A stretch of DNA of 64,000 bases from Endozoicomonas sp. G2_2 (GTDB lineage Bacteria; Pseudomonadota; Gammaproteobacteria; Nevskiales; Salinisphaeraceae), in assembly GCF_017744135.1 (NCBI RefSeq), contig NZ_JAGHQU010000013.1:1-64000 (forward strand), given 5' to 3'. The translations under genes were made by a program, and so were the position numbers. This document shows, one piece after another, positions 46,592 through 57,998 of the stretch (position 1 is its first letter; each line of letters starts with the position of its first letter). The notes beneath the pieces were generated by a model. That model was given only the letters and a program-made list of their open reading frames with translations. It was not told the origin of the DNA and ran no database searches.

Positions 46592-47683
46592 ATGGCCAAG
46601 AACAAGTCCATCCTGACCGACGATTCGCTGGATTTTCTCGAGCGCTACCTGAACAACGCGTCGCCGACCGGTTACGAGCAACCGGGCCAGAAACTCTGGA
46701 TGGACTATCTGCGCCCCTATGTCGACGAGTTCATCACCGATGCCTACGGCTCGGCGGTCGGCGTCATCAACCCGGACGCCGACTACAAGGTCGTCATCGA
46801 AGGGCATGCCGACGAGATTTCCTGGTATGTGAACCACATCACGGACAACGGTCTGATCTACGTGCTGCGCAACGGCGGGTCCGATCATCAGATCGCGACC
46901 TCCAAGCGGGTCAACATCCATACCAAGAGCGGCATCGTGCCGGGCGTGTTCGGCTGGCCGGCGATCCACCTGCGTGATCCGATGAAGGAACAGGCGCCGA
47001 AGAAGGACAACATCTTCGTCGACGTCGGCGCGAGCTCGAAAGAAGAAGTCGAGGAGATGGGCGTGCACGTGGGCTGCGTGATCACCTATCCCGACGAGTT
47101 TTTCGTGCTCAACGACGACAAGTTCGTCTGCCGCGCCATCGACAACCGCATGGGCGGTTTCATGGTCGCGGAGGTTGCACGTCTGATCCACGAATCGGGC
47201 AAGCGGCCGAACTTCGGGCTGTACGTGGTCAACTCGGTACAGGAGGAAGTGGGCCTCAAGGGCGCGGGCATGATCGCCGAGCGCATCAAACCCGATGTGG
47301 CCATCTGCACCGACGTCACCCACGACACCACCACACCGATGATCGAGCAGAAGAAGACCGGCACCGCCAAGATCGGCGCCGGCCCGGTCATCACCTATGC
47401 GCCGGCCGTGCAGAACCGCGTGCGCGAACACCTGATCGCCACCGCCGAAAAACACGAGATTCCGTTCCAGCGGCTGGTCAGTGCGCCGGCCACCGGTACC
47501 GATACCGACGCCTTTGCCTACAGCAACCAGGGCGTGCCCTCGGCGCTGGTCGCGCTGGCGCTGCGCTACATGCACACCACGGTCGAGATGGTGCATCGCG
47601 AAGACGTCGAGAACGTCATCCGCCTGATTCACCAGTCCGTGACGAGCATCGAAGCCGGCGAGACGTTCAGCTACTTCGACTGA
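46592..47683 (+). CDS. M42-family metallopeptidase
   Basis: A 363-residue dinuclear zinc aminopeptidase. Motifs are VVIEGHADEISWYVNHI (metal His/Asp), CRAIDNRMGGFMVAEV (bridging Asp), NSVQEEVGLKGAG (catalytic Glu pair), AICTDVTHDT (metal Asp) and ALRYMHTTVEMVH (last His). M42 enzymes form large dodecamers and trim peptides in the cytoplasm. The N-terminus MAKNKSILTDDSLDFLERYL is typical. A hairpin at 47748-47780 may end its transcript. Confidence 0.93.
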   Translation: MAKNKSILTDDSLDFLERYLNNASPTGYEQPGQKLWMDYLRPYVDEFITDAYGSAVGVINPDADYKVVIEGHADEISWYVNHITDNGLIYVLRNGGSDHQIATSKRVNIHTKSGIVPGVFGWPAIHLRDPMKEQAPKKDNIFVDVGASSKEEVEEMGVHVGCVITYPDEFFVLNDDKFVCRAIDNRMGGFMVAEVARLIHESGKRPNFGLYVVNSVQEEVGLKGAGMIAERIKPDVAICTDVTHDTTTPMIEQKKTGTAKIGAGPVITYAPAVQNRVREHLIATAEKHEIPFQRLVSAPATGTDTDAFAYSNQGVPSALVALALRYMHTTVEMVHREDVENVIRLIHQSVTSIEAGETFSYFD

Positions 47684-47747
47684 TCGGCGCCATGCCGGCT
47701 CGAGCCGAACCGGCCGGGCAAATGGGCTAGCATCGACAGCAGATATC

Positions 47748-47780
47748 GACGGGGCCGACGGTTCGGCGTGCGGCCCCGTC
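47748..47780 (+). terminator. Hairpin between the M42 peptidase and LrgA genes
   Basis: GACGGGGCCG and CGGCCCCGTC form a perfect ten-pair stem with a 13-base loop, followed only by TTC. It could end the upstream transcript weakly or shape the LrgA leader. It ends three bases before an ATG at 47784, which argues against that ATG as the LrgA start. Confidence 0.5.
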
Positions 47781-47804
47781 TTCATGCTGCTGTCGGAGAG
47801 TCTC

Positions 47805-48149
47805 ATGATCGGAAGTCTGGCCGCCCTGCTGCTGTTTCAGCTCGCGGGCGAAATCGTGGTGCGCCTGACCGGCCTGCCGTTACCCGGGCCGGTACTCGGC
47901 ATGCTCCTGCTGTTTGCCGCCCTGCTCGCGCGCGGCTCGGCCCCGCGGGTGTTCAACGACACCAGCCGCGGCCTGCTCAACTATCTCGCACTGCTGTTCG
48001 TGCCGGCCGGCGTCGGCATCATCAGCCATCTGTCGCGCGTGACCGACGAATGGGTCGCGATTACCGTCACCCTGGTCGCGAGTACCGCCCTGGCCATGGT
48101 CGTGACCGCCTTCTCCCTGCGTGCGCTCACCACCGGACGGGGCGAGTGA
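47805..48149 (+). CDS. CidA/LrgA-family holin-like protein
   Basis: A 114-residue membrane protein with four hydrophobic segments, including SLAALLLFQLAGEIVVRLTG, LPLPGPVLGMLLLFAALLAR and LLFVPAGVGIISHLSRVTDE. The PGPVLGM and VPAGVG motifs are diagnostic. CidA/LrgA proteins form a small pore or act with LrgB in solute export and autolysis control. I chose the ATG at 47805, with GGAG six bases upstream, over an ATG at 47784 that sits against a strong hairpin. LrgB follows after one base. Confidence 0.88.
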   Translation: MIGSLAALLLFQLAGEIVVRLTGLPLPGPVLGMLLLFAALLARGSAPRVFNDTSRGLLNYLALLFVPAGVGIISHLSRVTDEWVAITVTLVASTALAMVVTAFSLRALTTGRGE

Positions 48150-48150
48150 C

Positions 48151-48870
48151 ATGAATCGCCTCGCACAGGTCTGGGTCTACATCGAGGAAACGCCGCTGCT
48201 GTGGCTGGCGCTCACCCTTTGCGTGTTCTGGCTCGCCCAGCAGCTCTATCGGCGCTTGGGTGAGTTCCCGCTGCTCAATCCCGTACTCGTGAGCGTCGTC
48301 GCGCTGGTGGTAATTCTCGCGGCCACCGGTACACCCTACGAGGACTATTTCGACGGCGCCCAGTTCATCCATTTCCTGCTCGGACCCGCGACCGTGGCGC
48401 TCGCCGTGCCGCTGGCCGGCCAGGCACGCGAACTGCGTCGCTACTGGCGACCGATCGCGATCGCGCTCAGCGCGGGGTCGCTCACCGCGGTGGCCAGCGC
48501 GATGGCGCTCGGCTGGTTGCTGGGGCTGGATTCGCAGACGCTGCTGTCGATGCTGCCCAAGTCGGTGACCACGCCGATCGCTATGGGCGTGACCGAACAG
48601 ATCGGCGGCCTGCCGTCGCTCACCGCCGTGCTCGTCATCCTCACCGGTATCACCGGTGCGGTGATCGGCATTCCTCTGCTGCGCCTGCTGGGTCTGCGGG
48701 ATCCGGTGGCCAAGGGCTTCGCGATGGGCGTGGCCGCCCACGGCATCGGCACCGCACGCGCGTTCGAGCACAGCGAACGTGCCGGCGCCTACTCCGGCCT
48801 GGGGATGGGGCTCAACGGCGCACTGACAGCCCTGCTCGTGCCGCTTCTGGTGTGGCTGTTCGGTTTGTAG
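48151..48870 (+). CDS. LrgB-family membrane protein
   Basis: A 239-residue polytopic protein paired with LrgA. It has LNPVLVSVVALVVILAATGT, FLLGPATVALAVPLAGQARE, LPKSVTTPIAMGVTEQIGGL and FAMGVAAHGIGTARAFEHSE, all conserved in LrgB/CidB/PLGG1. Related plant proteins carry glycolate and glycerate; in bacteria the pair affects murein hydrolase activity or organic acid export. I chose the ATG at 48151, one base after the LrgA stop; the frame extends upstream inside lrgA. Confidence 0.92.
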   Translation: MNRLAQVWVYIEETPLLWLALTLCVFWLAQQLYRRLGEFPLLNPVLVSVVALVVILAATGTPYEDYFDGAQFIHFLLGPATVALAVPLAGQARELRRYWRPIAIALSAGSLTAVASAMALGWLLGLDSQTLLSMLPKSVTTPIAMGVTEQIGGLPSLTAVLVILTGITGAVIGIPLLRLLGLRDPVAKGFAMGVAAHGIGTARAFEHSERAGAYSGLGMGLNGALTALLVPLLVWLFGL

Positions 48871-48889
48871 CGCCGCCAGCTGCCCGGCG

Positions 48890-48918
48890 CTTGTTTCCGG
48901 ACAGCGGTATACCCATGC
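48890..48918 (+). promoter_or_regulatory. Heat-shock (sigma32-like) promoter of hsp20
   Basis: CTTGTTT (48890-48896) and ACCCATGC (48911-48918) are 14 bases apart and resemble the sigma32 elements CTTGAAA and CCCCATNT. They lie about 30 bases upstream of hsp20, which is followed by lon. Function of the genes and position agree with heat control. Confidence 0.5.
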
Positions 48919-48949
48919 TCGGGTTAGGGAAAATCGTTGTACACCCGAC

Positions 48950-49354
48950 ATGTCAGGACGCGATCTGGAAAATTTCATGTGGGGCGAGGCAATCCGCCGG
49001 CTCGACCGCGCCGACCGGATCCAGCGCCAGTTCTTCCGGCCGGCCGGCAGCCGTGCCCGACGCCAGTGGGAACCGCCGGTCGATGTCTTCGAAACCCGTG
49101 ACGCGATCTATGTCACCGTCGCCCTGCCCGGAGTGCCGGCCGATGCGCTGACCGAGCTCGAAGTGCGCGACGATACGCTGATCGTGGCCGGCGAGCGCCG
49201 GGTACCGGCACCGGACGCGCGCGCGGCGCTGCACCGACTGGAAATTCCCCACGGGCGGTTTCAGCGCCGGGTCACGCTGGCGCATCCGCGCCTGGCCATT
49301 GCCGGCCATGAGCTGCGCGATGGCTGTCTGTACCTCACGCTGCGCAAGCGCTGA
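48950..49354 (+). CDS. Hsp20/alpha-crystallin small heat-shock protein
   Basis: A 134-residue chaperone. The alpha-crystallin domain (about residues 40-134) has WEPPVDVFETRDAIYVTVAL, PGVPADALTELEVRDDTLIV, AGERR and HRLEIPHGRFQRRVTL. The usual C-terminal I-x-I tail that bridges dimers is missing, since the protein ends at LYLTLRKR, so it may form smaller oligomers. It holds unfolding proteins for refolding or for the Lon protease encoded two genes downstream. Confidence 0.9.
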   Translation: MSGRDLENFMWGEAIRRLDRADRIQRQFFRPAGSRARRQWEPPVDVFETRDAIYVTVALPGVPADALTELEVRDDTLIVAGERRVPAPDARAALHRLEIPHGRFQRRVTLAHPRLAIAGHELRDGCLYLTLRKR

Positions 49355-49364
49355 GGCCGGCACC

Positions 49365-49670
49365 ATGATCACCTGCTACCTGCATTACGTGATCGATCCG
49401 GCGCGAACCGCCGAATTCGAGCACGACGCAAAACCGTGGATCCCGATGGTTGAACGTTTCAGCGGGCGTCATCACGGCTACTTCCTGCCGCATGAAGGCG
49501 CCAGCGACATTGCCTACGCGCTATTCAGTTTCGACTCGCTCGCGGCCTACGAACGCTACCGCGAGCAGGCCGCGACCGACGACGACTGCATGGCCGCCTT
49601 CCGCTACGCCGATGAGACTGGCTGCATCGTGTCCTACGAGCGCAGTTTCATGCGGCCGGTCTTCGCCTGA
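49365..49670 (+). CDS. NIPSNAP-family protein
   Basis: A 101-residue ferredoxin-like protein beginning MITCYLHYVIDPARTAEFEH. It has ERFSGRHHGYFLPHEG, IAYALFSFDSLAAYERYREQ and CIVSYERSFMRPVF, the NIPSNAP pattern of a dimeric alpha-beta barrel. Function is unknown; relatives resemble antibiotic-biosynthesis monooxygenases. I chose the ATG at 49365; the open frame upstream lies inside hsp20. It is 10 bases after hsp20 and 71 before lon, so all three may share heat-shock control. Confidence 0.85.
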   Translation: MITCYLHYVIDPARTAEFEHDAKPWIPMVERFSGRHHGYFLPHEGASDIAYALFSFDSLAAYERYREQAATDDDCMAAFRYADETGCIVSYERSFMRPVFA

Positions 49671-49741
49671 TCGCTTCCACATTATTTTTCGCCGCAAGTC
49701 CCATCCGTGAGGCAGGCGGCCCGGGCCAATTTCTCAAGCTC

Positions 49742-52174
<2,433 letters not shown>

Positions 52175-52182
52175 CGGCGCCG

Positions 52183-52752
52183 TCAGCCACCCTCCAGCGC
52201 GCGCAGGCGCGCCTCGAGGTCGAACACGTGCGCATCGTTGGCGCCAAGTTCGCGCAGGGCATCGGCCAGATCGAGCAGATAGTCGCGGTTCGGGCCGCTC
52301 GGCCCCTGCGATACCGCGATTTGCCGGGCGATGGCGTCGGCCGGCGCATCGCCCAGAAATGCCTCGTTCTCGGGCGTGGCGATATAGACCAGCCCTTCCT
52401 CGTGGCCGCCGTCGGCAAAGGTCATTTCGGTGGCGAAGCGCAGATAACCGTTCTTCTCGCGATGATCGAGATGACCGAAAACCGCCGGCGTGATGCGATA
52501 GGCCATGCCGGTGCAGACTTCGCCGGGCGCCTCAACCAGCGTCGCCACACGCCCCGGCGCCTCGGGCGTGCCGCGATGGTCATGCGAGCCCTGCCAGAAA
52601 CGCCGCTGCCAGCCGCGGATCGTCGCCGGCCGACGCTCGATATAGTCGAAGCCGGCCTTGTAGATCAGCGATCCGTAGCCGAACAGCCAGAGCTGCTCGC
52701 GATCGGCGAACCGGCCATCGCGCCGGTTCGCCTCGATGGTGTTGAACGACAC
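52183..52752 (-). CDS. ChaC-type gamma-glutamylcyclotransferase
   Basis: A 189-residue protein with LWLFGYGSLIYKAGFDYIER (the YGSL substrate loop) and GWQRRFWQGSHDHRGTPEAP, typical of ChaC. The conserved Glu lies in the segment MAYRITPAVFGHLDHREKNG. ChaC enzymes cleave glutathione to 5-oxoproline and Cys-Gly in the cytoplasm. The start is a GTG (52750-52752). It sits 14 bases after rdgC and converges on lon with an 8-base gap. Confidence 0.9.
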   Translation of the reverse strand: MSFNTIEANRRDGRFADREQLWLFGYGSLIYKAGFDYIERRPATIRGWQRRFWQGSHDHRGTPEAPGRVATLVEAPGEVCTGMAYRITPAVFGHLDHREKNGYLRFATEMTFADGGHEEGLVYIATPENEAFLGDAPADAIARQIAVSQGPSGPNRDYLLDLADALRELGANDAHVFDLEARLRALEGG

Positions 52753-52766
52753 CGCCGTGCCTTCGA

Positions 52767-53690
52767 TCAGGCCGCGCGGGCGTCGACCTCGCCGGCCACG
52801 CCGAAATGGGTGTAGATCCGGTCGAGCAGCCCGCGCAGTACCTGCCCCTGCAGGCTGATACGCGCCTGCAGTTCGGCCACCGCGTCCTCGGCGTCCACCG
52901 CGTCCAGATCGTCCTGGACCAGATCCAGCGGCCGCAGGCGCTTGAGATCGAGATTGTCGGCCAGATCGAATTCCAGCGCGTCGTCCACCGCGAGGTTAAG
53001 CCGCACGACCTGCATGCCGGCGCCCAGGTGGGCACGCACTTCGTCGCGCTGCAGATCCATGGCCGTCACCCGCACGCTGGACTTGGTGTCGTCGTCGGAT
53101 TCGAGCACGCAGCGGTCGCCGCACTCGAAGCCGTTGGGCAGGCGCGCCGGCTCGGCCAGCCAGGTGCTCATCTCCTGCGCGGGCGGTGTGCCGGCGTCGG
53201 GCCGTGTCACGGGCAGCGTCCCCAGCGCGGTGCGCAGCGCGGCGACCACCTGCTCCGCGCGCTTTTCCGCCGCGCTGTCGACCCATACGCGGTGATCGCG
53301 TAGATCCATGACCACGACGGTACGGCGCGAACGCGTGAACGCCCGCGGCAGCAGCTCGAAATGGGCTTCATCCTTGATGTCGGCCTTCTCGCGCCGGCTG
53401 ACCTTGCGGCCCTCCTTCGTCTCGATCTGCTCGACGCGCTCCTCGACCTCTTCGGCCAGCACCGCGGCCGGGAGCATGCGCACGATCTCCTGATGCATGC
53501 ACACGGCGAGGTTATCGACCACATGGACCATCGCGGTATCGGCCTTGAGCGGCGGCACGAAGCCTTCCGTGCTCTGGCTCTGCGTGCCGCATTCCGGGCA
53601 CAGCGCGTCCGCAAGGCGCTGTTCGAGTTCGGCGGCCGTCCAGCCGAAGCGCTCGGTTCCGAGAAACACGCACAGATTCTTTAGCCACAT
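52767..53690 (-). CDS. rdgC: Recombination-associated protein RdgC
   Basis: A 307-residue DNA-binding protein that forms a ring around duplex DNA and restrains RecA. Family features are MWLKNLCVFLGTE at the N-terminus, CMHQEIVRMLPAAVLAEEVE, KDEAHFELLPRAFTRSRRTV and LGAGMQVVRLNLAVDDALEF. Length matches the E. coli protein (303). It is transcribed ahead of chaC. Confidence 0.96.
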   Translation of the reverse strand: MWLKNLCVFLGTERFGWTAAELEQRLADALCPECGTQSQSTEGFVPPLKADTAMVHVVDNLAVCMHQEIVRMLPAAVLAEEVEERVEQIETKEGRKVSRREKADIKDEAHFELLPRAFTRSRRTVVVMDLRDHRVWVDSAAEKRAEQVVAALRTALGTLPVTRPDAGTPPAQEMSTWLAEPARLPNGFECGDRCVLESDDDTKSSVRVTAMDLQRDEVRAHLGAGMQVVRLNLAVDDALEFDLADNLDLKRLRPLDLVQDDLDAVDAEDAVAELQARISLQGQVLRGLLDRIYTHFGVAGEVDARAA

Positions 53691-53985
53691 GCCGGGTCAT
53701 CCATTTCTATCGTTCAGGAAATCCGCCGTGCCGGCGCCAGGGCCGCGCGCAGCGGCACCCGGCGGGCGGCGAGAGTGGCGCGACCATACCCAACGCCGCG
53801 TCCGGGCTCAACAAGACATCCGGCCATATCGATCGCCGCGCCCCGTTGCCACCAAAACGCGCCGTGCGCGCGCTCGACGCGGGCAGCCGGCGAGCCATTG
53901 TGCGGCCTGACATGCGACACGCCTTGCATGGCTGAATATCGGGCCGCGCCGAGGCGACGACGCGGGTGTCGCTGTTTCGCCGGCG
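53691..53985. other. Intergenic region between rdgC and the EAL gene
   Basis: About 295 bases, GC-rich, between the rdgC start and the end of the EAL gene. Both lie on the minus strand, so the region should hold an rdgC promoter and an EAL terminator. I cannot point to a convincing example of either, and I see no gene. Confidence 0.4.
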
Positions 53986-54768
53986 TCAGGCCGAGCGCCT
54001 GCGGGCCGCCTCGATGCGCGCCTCGTCCACGATCGGCAACGTCTCGATCGCGGGATAGGCGAACCAGTAACCCTGTTGCAGCGTGATGCCCGCGGAGAGA
54101 AGCCAGGCGGCCTCTTCGCCGGTCTCCACGCCTTCGGCGACGAGACGGATATTCAGACGCGCGGCCAGCGTAACCAGCGTCTCGAGGATGATCTGCCGGC
54201 GCGGCGACTCGTGAATGGCGCAGACAAGATGACGGTCGATCTTGACCACGTCCGGCTGCAGATCGGCCAGCAGCTCGAGATTGGCGTAGCCGGCACCGAA
54301 ATCGTCGATCGCCGTCCAGAACCCCATGGCGTTGTAGGACTCGACGATATTCTGCAGATGCGCACGGTCGCGCACCTCCTCGGTTTCCATCACCTCGAAC
54401 ATGATCCGCGATTCCGGCCAGCCGAGCTCGCGCGCGACCGCCAGCGTGGCTTCGATACAGGCGCTCGGCTCGTAGACGGCATTCGGCAGAAAGTTGATCG
54501 ACACCGGGCACGGGCAACCCAGCCGGTCGGCGATTTCCAGCGCACGAATACGACAGGCCTGGTCGAAGCGATACAGCGAACACGGCTGCACCTGGCTCAG
54601 GATCGCGCCCGCGCCTTCACCATTGACGCCGCGCACGAGGGCTTCGTAAGCGAAAGGCGCGCCGGCGGCCACATCCACGATGGGTTGAAAGGCCATGGTG
54701 AAGTCGAAATCGAGCCCCCCGTCGCAGCGGCGGCAGCCGCCCTCCTCGTCGCGCAAGCATTTCGCCAT
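53986..54768 (-). CDS. EAL-domain cyclic-di-GMP phosphodiesterase
   Basis: A 260-residue protein made of a single EAL domain after a short Cys-containing N-terminus (CLRDEEGGCRRC). Catalytic and metal residues are visible: YEALVRG, SINFLPN, IMFEVMETEE, AIDDFGAGYA (loop 6), DVVKIDR, VAEGVET and QQGYWFAYP. It should hydrolyse c-di-GMP to pGpG and favour motility over biofilm. There is no GGDEF, PAS or receiver domain, so control must come from partners or from the N-terminal cysteines, which could bind metal. The latter is inference. Confidence 0.9.
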   Translation of the reverse strand: MAKCLRDEEGGCRRCDGGLDFDFTMAFQPIVDVAAGAPFAYEALVRGVNGEGAGAILSQVQPCSLYRFDQACRIRALEIADRLGCPCPVSINFLPNAVYEPSACIEATLAVARELGWPESRIMFEVMETEEVRDRAHLQNIVESYNAMGFWTAIDDFGAGYANLELLADLQPDVVKIDRHLVCAIHESPRRQIILETLVTLAARLNIRLVAEGVETGEEAAWLLSAGITLQQGYWFAYPAIETLPIVDEARIEAARRRSA

Positions 54769-54938
54769 GAATCAGAACCGTGGATTTCGCGGTGAACCGG
54801 TAAGCATTGTTGTGAGTATCGGCAGATCTTCTGTATGAAACAGCCCGATATGGAAAATTTCCAGCAGCTTCGACGTATCGCCTGCGGCCCGGCGTGATCT
54901 TGCGGCCGGTGCCGCATCGCGCGGGTGCCACGCCCCGG

Positions 54939-55448
54939 TCACGCCTCGATCGCGATCGGTGCACCCGCAACGAGCAGACCGGGTGTGCGTACGGCGGCCC
55001 GCATCCCGCCGACACGATGCAACCCGGTGCGCATATCCAGACCCAGCAGGCGCGACAGATAGCCGCAGGGCGGACAACTGCTCACGATTTCCAGGCGCAC
55101 GTCGCCGATCGCGAGCGTGCGACCGCGCAGCGCCGCGATGTCGAGGCCATCCACCACCAGATTACGGCGCAACCAGGCCGCCTCCACCGGCACACCCAAC
55201 CGGCGGCTGCAGAGCGCGACGGCATCACGGGTGATCAGCGACACGTCGCGTGCACCCGGCATCACCGCCGCGCGTTTCGAGAACGTGCCGCGCCCGGCGT
55301 GGTAGCGATCGCCGACCAGGCCTTGCCCACGCGCCGCCTCGGCCCGGGCGACGGCGCGCATGGGCGCACCGCGCTCACCGGCGATCAGAATCCGTTCGAG
55401 GCGCGGTGTTGCCGTACCGGGCCCCGTTTCGCGCATCGATGGTGTCAT
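54939..55448 (-). CDS. MOSC-domain protein
   Basis: A 169-residue protein with a MOSC (molybdenum cofactor sulfurase C-terminal) core: ARGQGLVGDRYHAGRGTFSK, RRNLVVDGLDIAALRGRTLA and LEIVSSCPPCGYLSRLLG, which holds the conserved Cys. MOSC proteins bind molybdenum cofactor or carry sulfur; YiiM-like members detoxify N-hydroxylated bases. I chose the ATG at 55446-55448, since residues before it show no similarity. It is divergent from the Pat-like gene. Confidence 0.85.
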   Translation of the reverse strand: MTPSMRETGPGTATPRLERILIAGERGAPMRAVARAEAARGQGLVGDRYHAGRGTFSKRAAVMPGARDVSLITRDAVALCSRRLGVPVEAAWLRRNLVVDGLDIAALRGRTLAIGDVRLEIVSSCPPCGYLSRLLGLDMRTGLHRVGGMRAAVRTPGLLVAGAPIAIEA

Positions 55449-55591
55449 CCGAACGATGATGCCATTGGCGTGGGCCGGTGGCGGGCCGGGCTGCGCTTGA
55501 GCGCGAGCCGCAACCCTGCTGTGATGGCCTGGATGAATGTATGGCCCGACAGCTCTGCATCGTGCGCGCTCGCCGTCGCACACGCTGACGC

Positions 55592-57928
55592 ATGACACTT
55601 CGCAATATCGATGCGCTGTTCCACGCCAAGGGCGTGGCGCTTTTCGGTGAGCCCGAGGGCGATGCGCAGTCCCAGCTCATGCGCAATATCGAAGCCAGCC
55701 TCGCGGCCGACAGTCGGCGACACGTGGTCTCGCGCGCCGGCGCCAACAGGCTGGCCGACTTCGAACCCGCCCTGGCGGTCATCCTGGATTCGCGCTGGGG
55801 CACGCCGGCGCAGATCGACCGGCTCGGCGCAATGGGCTGTCGCGCCGTGCTCTGGGCTTCGGAAAATCGAATTTCAGGCAACGTGTTGCGCGCGGCCCAG
55901 CCCTACAATCTGCGGCTTCTGGGGTCACGATCCGCGGGCATCGTGCAGACCCGCGCCGATCACAATTTCAGCACCCTCGCGCTCGCGCCGCGGCCCGGCA
56001 AGGTGGCGCTGATCACCCAGTCGCAGTCGCTCGCCGCGGCAGCACTCGACTGGGCCCTGGGGCGCAATATCGGTTTTTCCTGGATGGCCTGCAGCGGCTC
56101 CGAGGCGGATATCGACGTCGCCGACCTGCTCGACTACGCCGCACTCGACCCGCGTACGCGCGCCGTGGTCCTGCAGGTGGGCCATATCCGCTCGCCGCGC
56201 AAGTTCATGTCGGCCGCGCGTGCCGCCGCGCGTGTGAAACCGGTGCTCGTGCTGCAGACGCGACGCGCGGTGGACGATGGCCCCAAGGGCCCGGATCCGG
56301 CCCGTTCCGCGGCCTTCGCCCGCGCGGGTCTGGTGGAATGCGAGAACATGGGCGGGTTGTTCGACGGCCTGGCCGCCATGGAACTGCTGCCCACCGTGGG
56401 CAGCAACCGCGTGGCCGTGCTTGCCAACGGCGCCGGGGCCTGCGCCCTCGGCACCGACGCCATGTTCCGCCATGACATCGAGCCGGCCCGGCTATCCACC
56501 GACAGCCGCGCCGCACTCGTCGCTGCCGCACCGCACGCGAGCGATCTGGGCGTGGCGGTGGACCTGGGCCGTTCGAACATCGATCAAAGTCTCGCAGCGC
56601 TGGCGTGCGCTACCGACGACGCCAATGTCGACGCCGTACTGTTCATCCACAGCCCTGTCGCCGGCCAGCCGCACGAACCCATGGTGGATGCGATTGCCGG
56701 CACCGAACTCGCCGGTCGACTGATGACGGTCTGGCTCGGCCTGCATACCGCACAACCGGCACGTCGCAGCAGCGCAAAGGCGCGTCTGGCGACCTTTTCA
56801 TCTGCGGACGAGGCGGTGCGCGCGGTGCGCTACCGGGCGCGCTATCACTTCACACGCGAACTGCTCACCGCCACCCCGCCACCGGACCCGACCGTGACGG
56901 CGGACGTCGATGCGCTACGCGAGCGGCTGGCCATGCTGTCGAGCAACGGTGTCGAATGGCTGTCCAGCGACGAGGCGGCGCACCTGCTGACGGCCTACGG
57001 CATTGCCGGCGAAACGCCGGCCGAAACCGCGGTGCAGGTTCGCGTTCGTGTGTACCGCCACGACGAACTCGGCATGGTGATGAGCGTGCGCGACGAAGCG
57101 CTCGGCATCGCACCCGCCTACGGGTTCGCGCCCCTCGACGCCTTGCTGGCACGGCGCATGCTCGAGGGTGCCAGCGCGGGCCGGTTGCGCGGCACGCGCG
57201 CCGCGTTCGAAGCGCTCGCCCAGGCCCTCGTGCGAATCGGCAAGATGATCGTCGATCTGCCGCCGCTGTCCGGGCTCGACATCCGCGTGGCCGCCGGCCC
57301 GCGGGGGCGACTGCAGGCCCCGGCCGACAGCCTGATCGAGATCACCGGCAGCCCGCTGCCCGCGCGTCAGCGCCTGGCCATGTCGCCCTACCCGGCGCGC
57401 ATGCGGCATATCGTTTCGCTGAAGAACGACAGCCGCTACATCGTGCGCGCCATTCGCCCGTCGGACGAGCCGGCCGTGCTCGACCTGCTGGAAAGCCTGA
57501 GCCCGGACGAAATCCGGCTCCGGTTCTTCAATTTCATCCGCCATTTCTCGCACGACATGGCGGCCCGCATCACGCAGGTGGATTACGACCGCGAGGTGTC
57601 GCTGGTCGTGAGCCGCTATGACACACCCGACCAGCTCGCCGGCATGGGCACGCTGATCTGCGACCCCGACGGCGCGGAAGCCGAATTCGCGATCCTGGTT
57701 CACCGTGCGCACACGGGCGTCGGCCTCGGCCGCCACCTGCTCGACTGCCTGCTGCGCCAGGCCAGCGCGCGCGAGATCGACACCGTGTATGGCGACGTGC
57801 TCGCCCAGAATAAGCCAATGCTCGCACTCGCGCGCAGCCTGGGGTTCAAGGTGAAGCTGTCTCTGGAGGATGCCAGCAGCGTACGCGTCGAGATTCCGGC
57901 CGCGAACTACGCGCGGGACGACGACTGA
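55592..57928 (+). CDS. Pat/PatZ-like protein lysine acetyltransferase
   Basis: A 778-residue fusion of an NDP-forming acyl-CoA synthetase-like region with a C-terminal GNAT domain. The CoA-binding and ligase regions (about 1-450) include KVALITQSQSLAAAALDWAL and RTRAVVLQVGHIRSPRKFMS. The ATP-grasp region is short (LLTAYGIAGETPAETAVQVR). The GNAT domain (about 615-770) has YIVRAIRPSDEPAVLDLLES, EFAILVHRAHTGVGLGRHLL and the following Asn segment. It is about 110 residues shorter than E. coli PatZ. It probably acetylates metabolic enzymes such as acetyl-CoA synthetase. Confidence 0.88.
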   Translation: MTLRNIDALFHAKGVALFGEPEGDAQSQLMRNIEASLAADSRRHVVSRAGANRLADFEPALAVILDSRWGTPAQIDRLGAMGCRAVLWASENRISGNVLRAAQPYNLRLLGSRSAGIVQTRADHNFSTLALAPRPGKVALITQSQSLAAAALDWALGRNIGFSWMACSGSEADIDVADLLDYAALDPRTRAVVLQVGHIRSPRKFMSAARAAARVKPVLVLQTRRAVDDGPKGPDPARSAAFARAGLVECENMGGLFDGLAAMELLPTVGSNRVAVLANGAGACALGTDAMFRHDIEPARLSTDSRAALVAAAPHASDLGVAVDLGRSNIDQSLAALACATDDANVDAVLFIHSPVAGQPHEPMVDAIAGTELAGRLMTVWLGLHTAQPARRSSAKARLATFSSADEAVRAVRYRARYHFTRELLTATPPPDPTVTADVDALRERLAMLSSNGVEWLSSDEAAHLLTAYGIAGETPAETAVQVRVRVYRHDELGMVMSVRDEALGIAPAYGFAPLDALLARRMLEGASAGRLRGTRAAFEALAQALVRIGKMIVDLPPLSGLDIRVAAGPRGRLQAPADSLIEITGSPLPARQRLAMSPYPARMRHIVSLKNDSRYIVRAIRPSDEPAVLDLLESLSPDEIRLRFFNFIRHFSHDMAARITQVDYDREVSLVVSRYDTPDQLAGMGTLICDPDGAEAEFAILVHRAHTGVGLGRHLLDCLLRQASAREIDTVYGDVLAQNKPMLALARSLGFKVKLSLEDASSVRVEIPAANYARDDD

Positions 57929-57939
57929 GCTGTCGGCGG

Positions 57940-57982
57940 TCGTCATGAACGCCCCGGGCTCGTATAATCGGGGTATTCACCC
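57940..57982 (+). promoter_or_regulatory. Promoter and inverted repeat ahead of the cation transporter
   Basis: TCGTCA (57940-57945) and a perfect TATAAT (57963-57968) are 17 bases apart and lie 30 bases upstream of the transporter ATG. Directly after the -10 an inverted repeat GGGGT-ATTC-ACCCC covers the expected transcription start, a good place for a metal-responsive repressor. Confidence 0.5.
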
Positions 57983-57998
57983 CTACCGGAACCAACCG

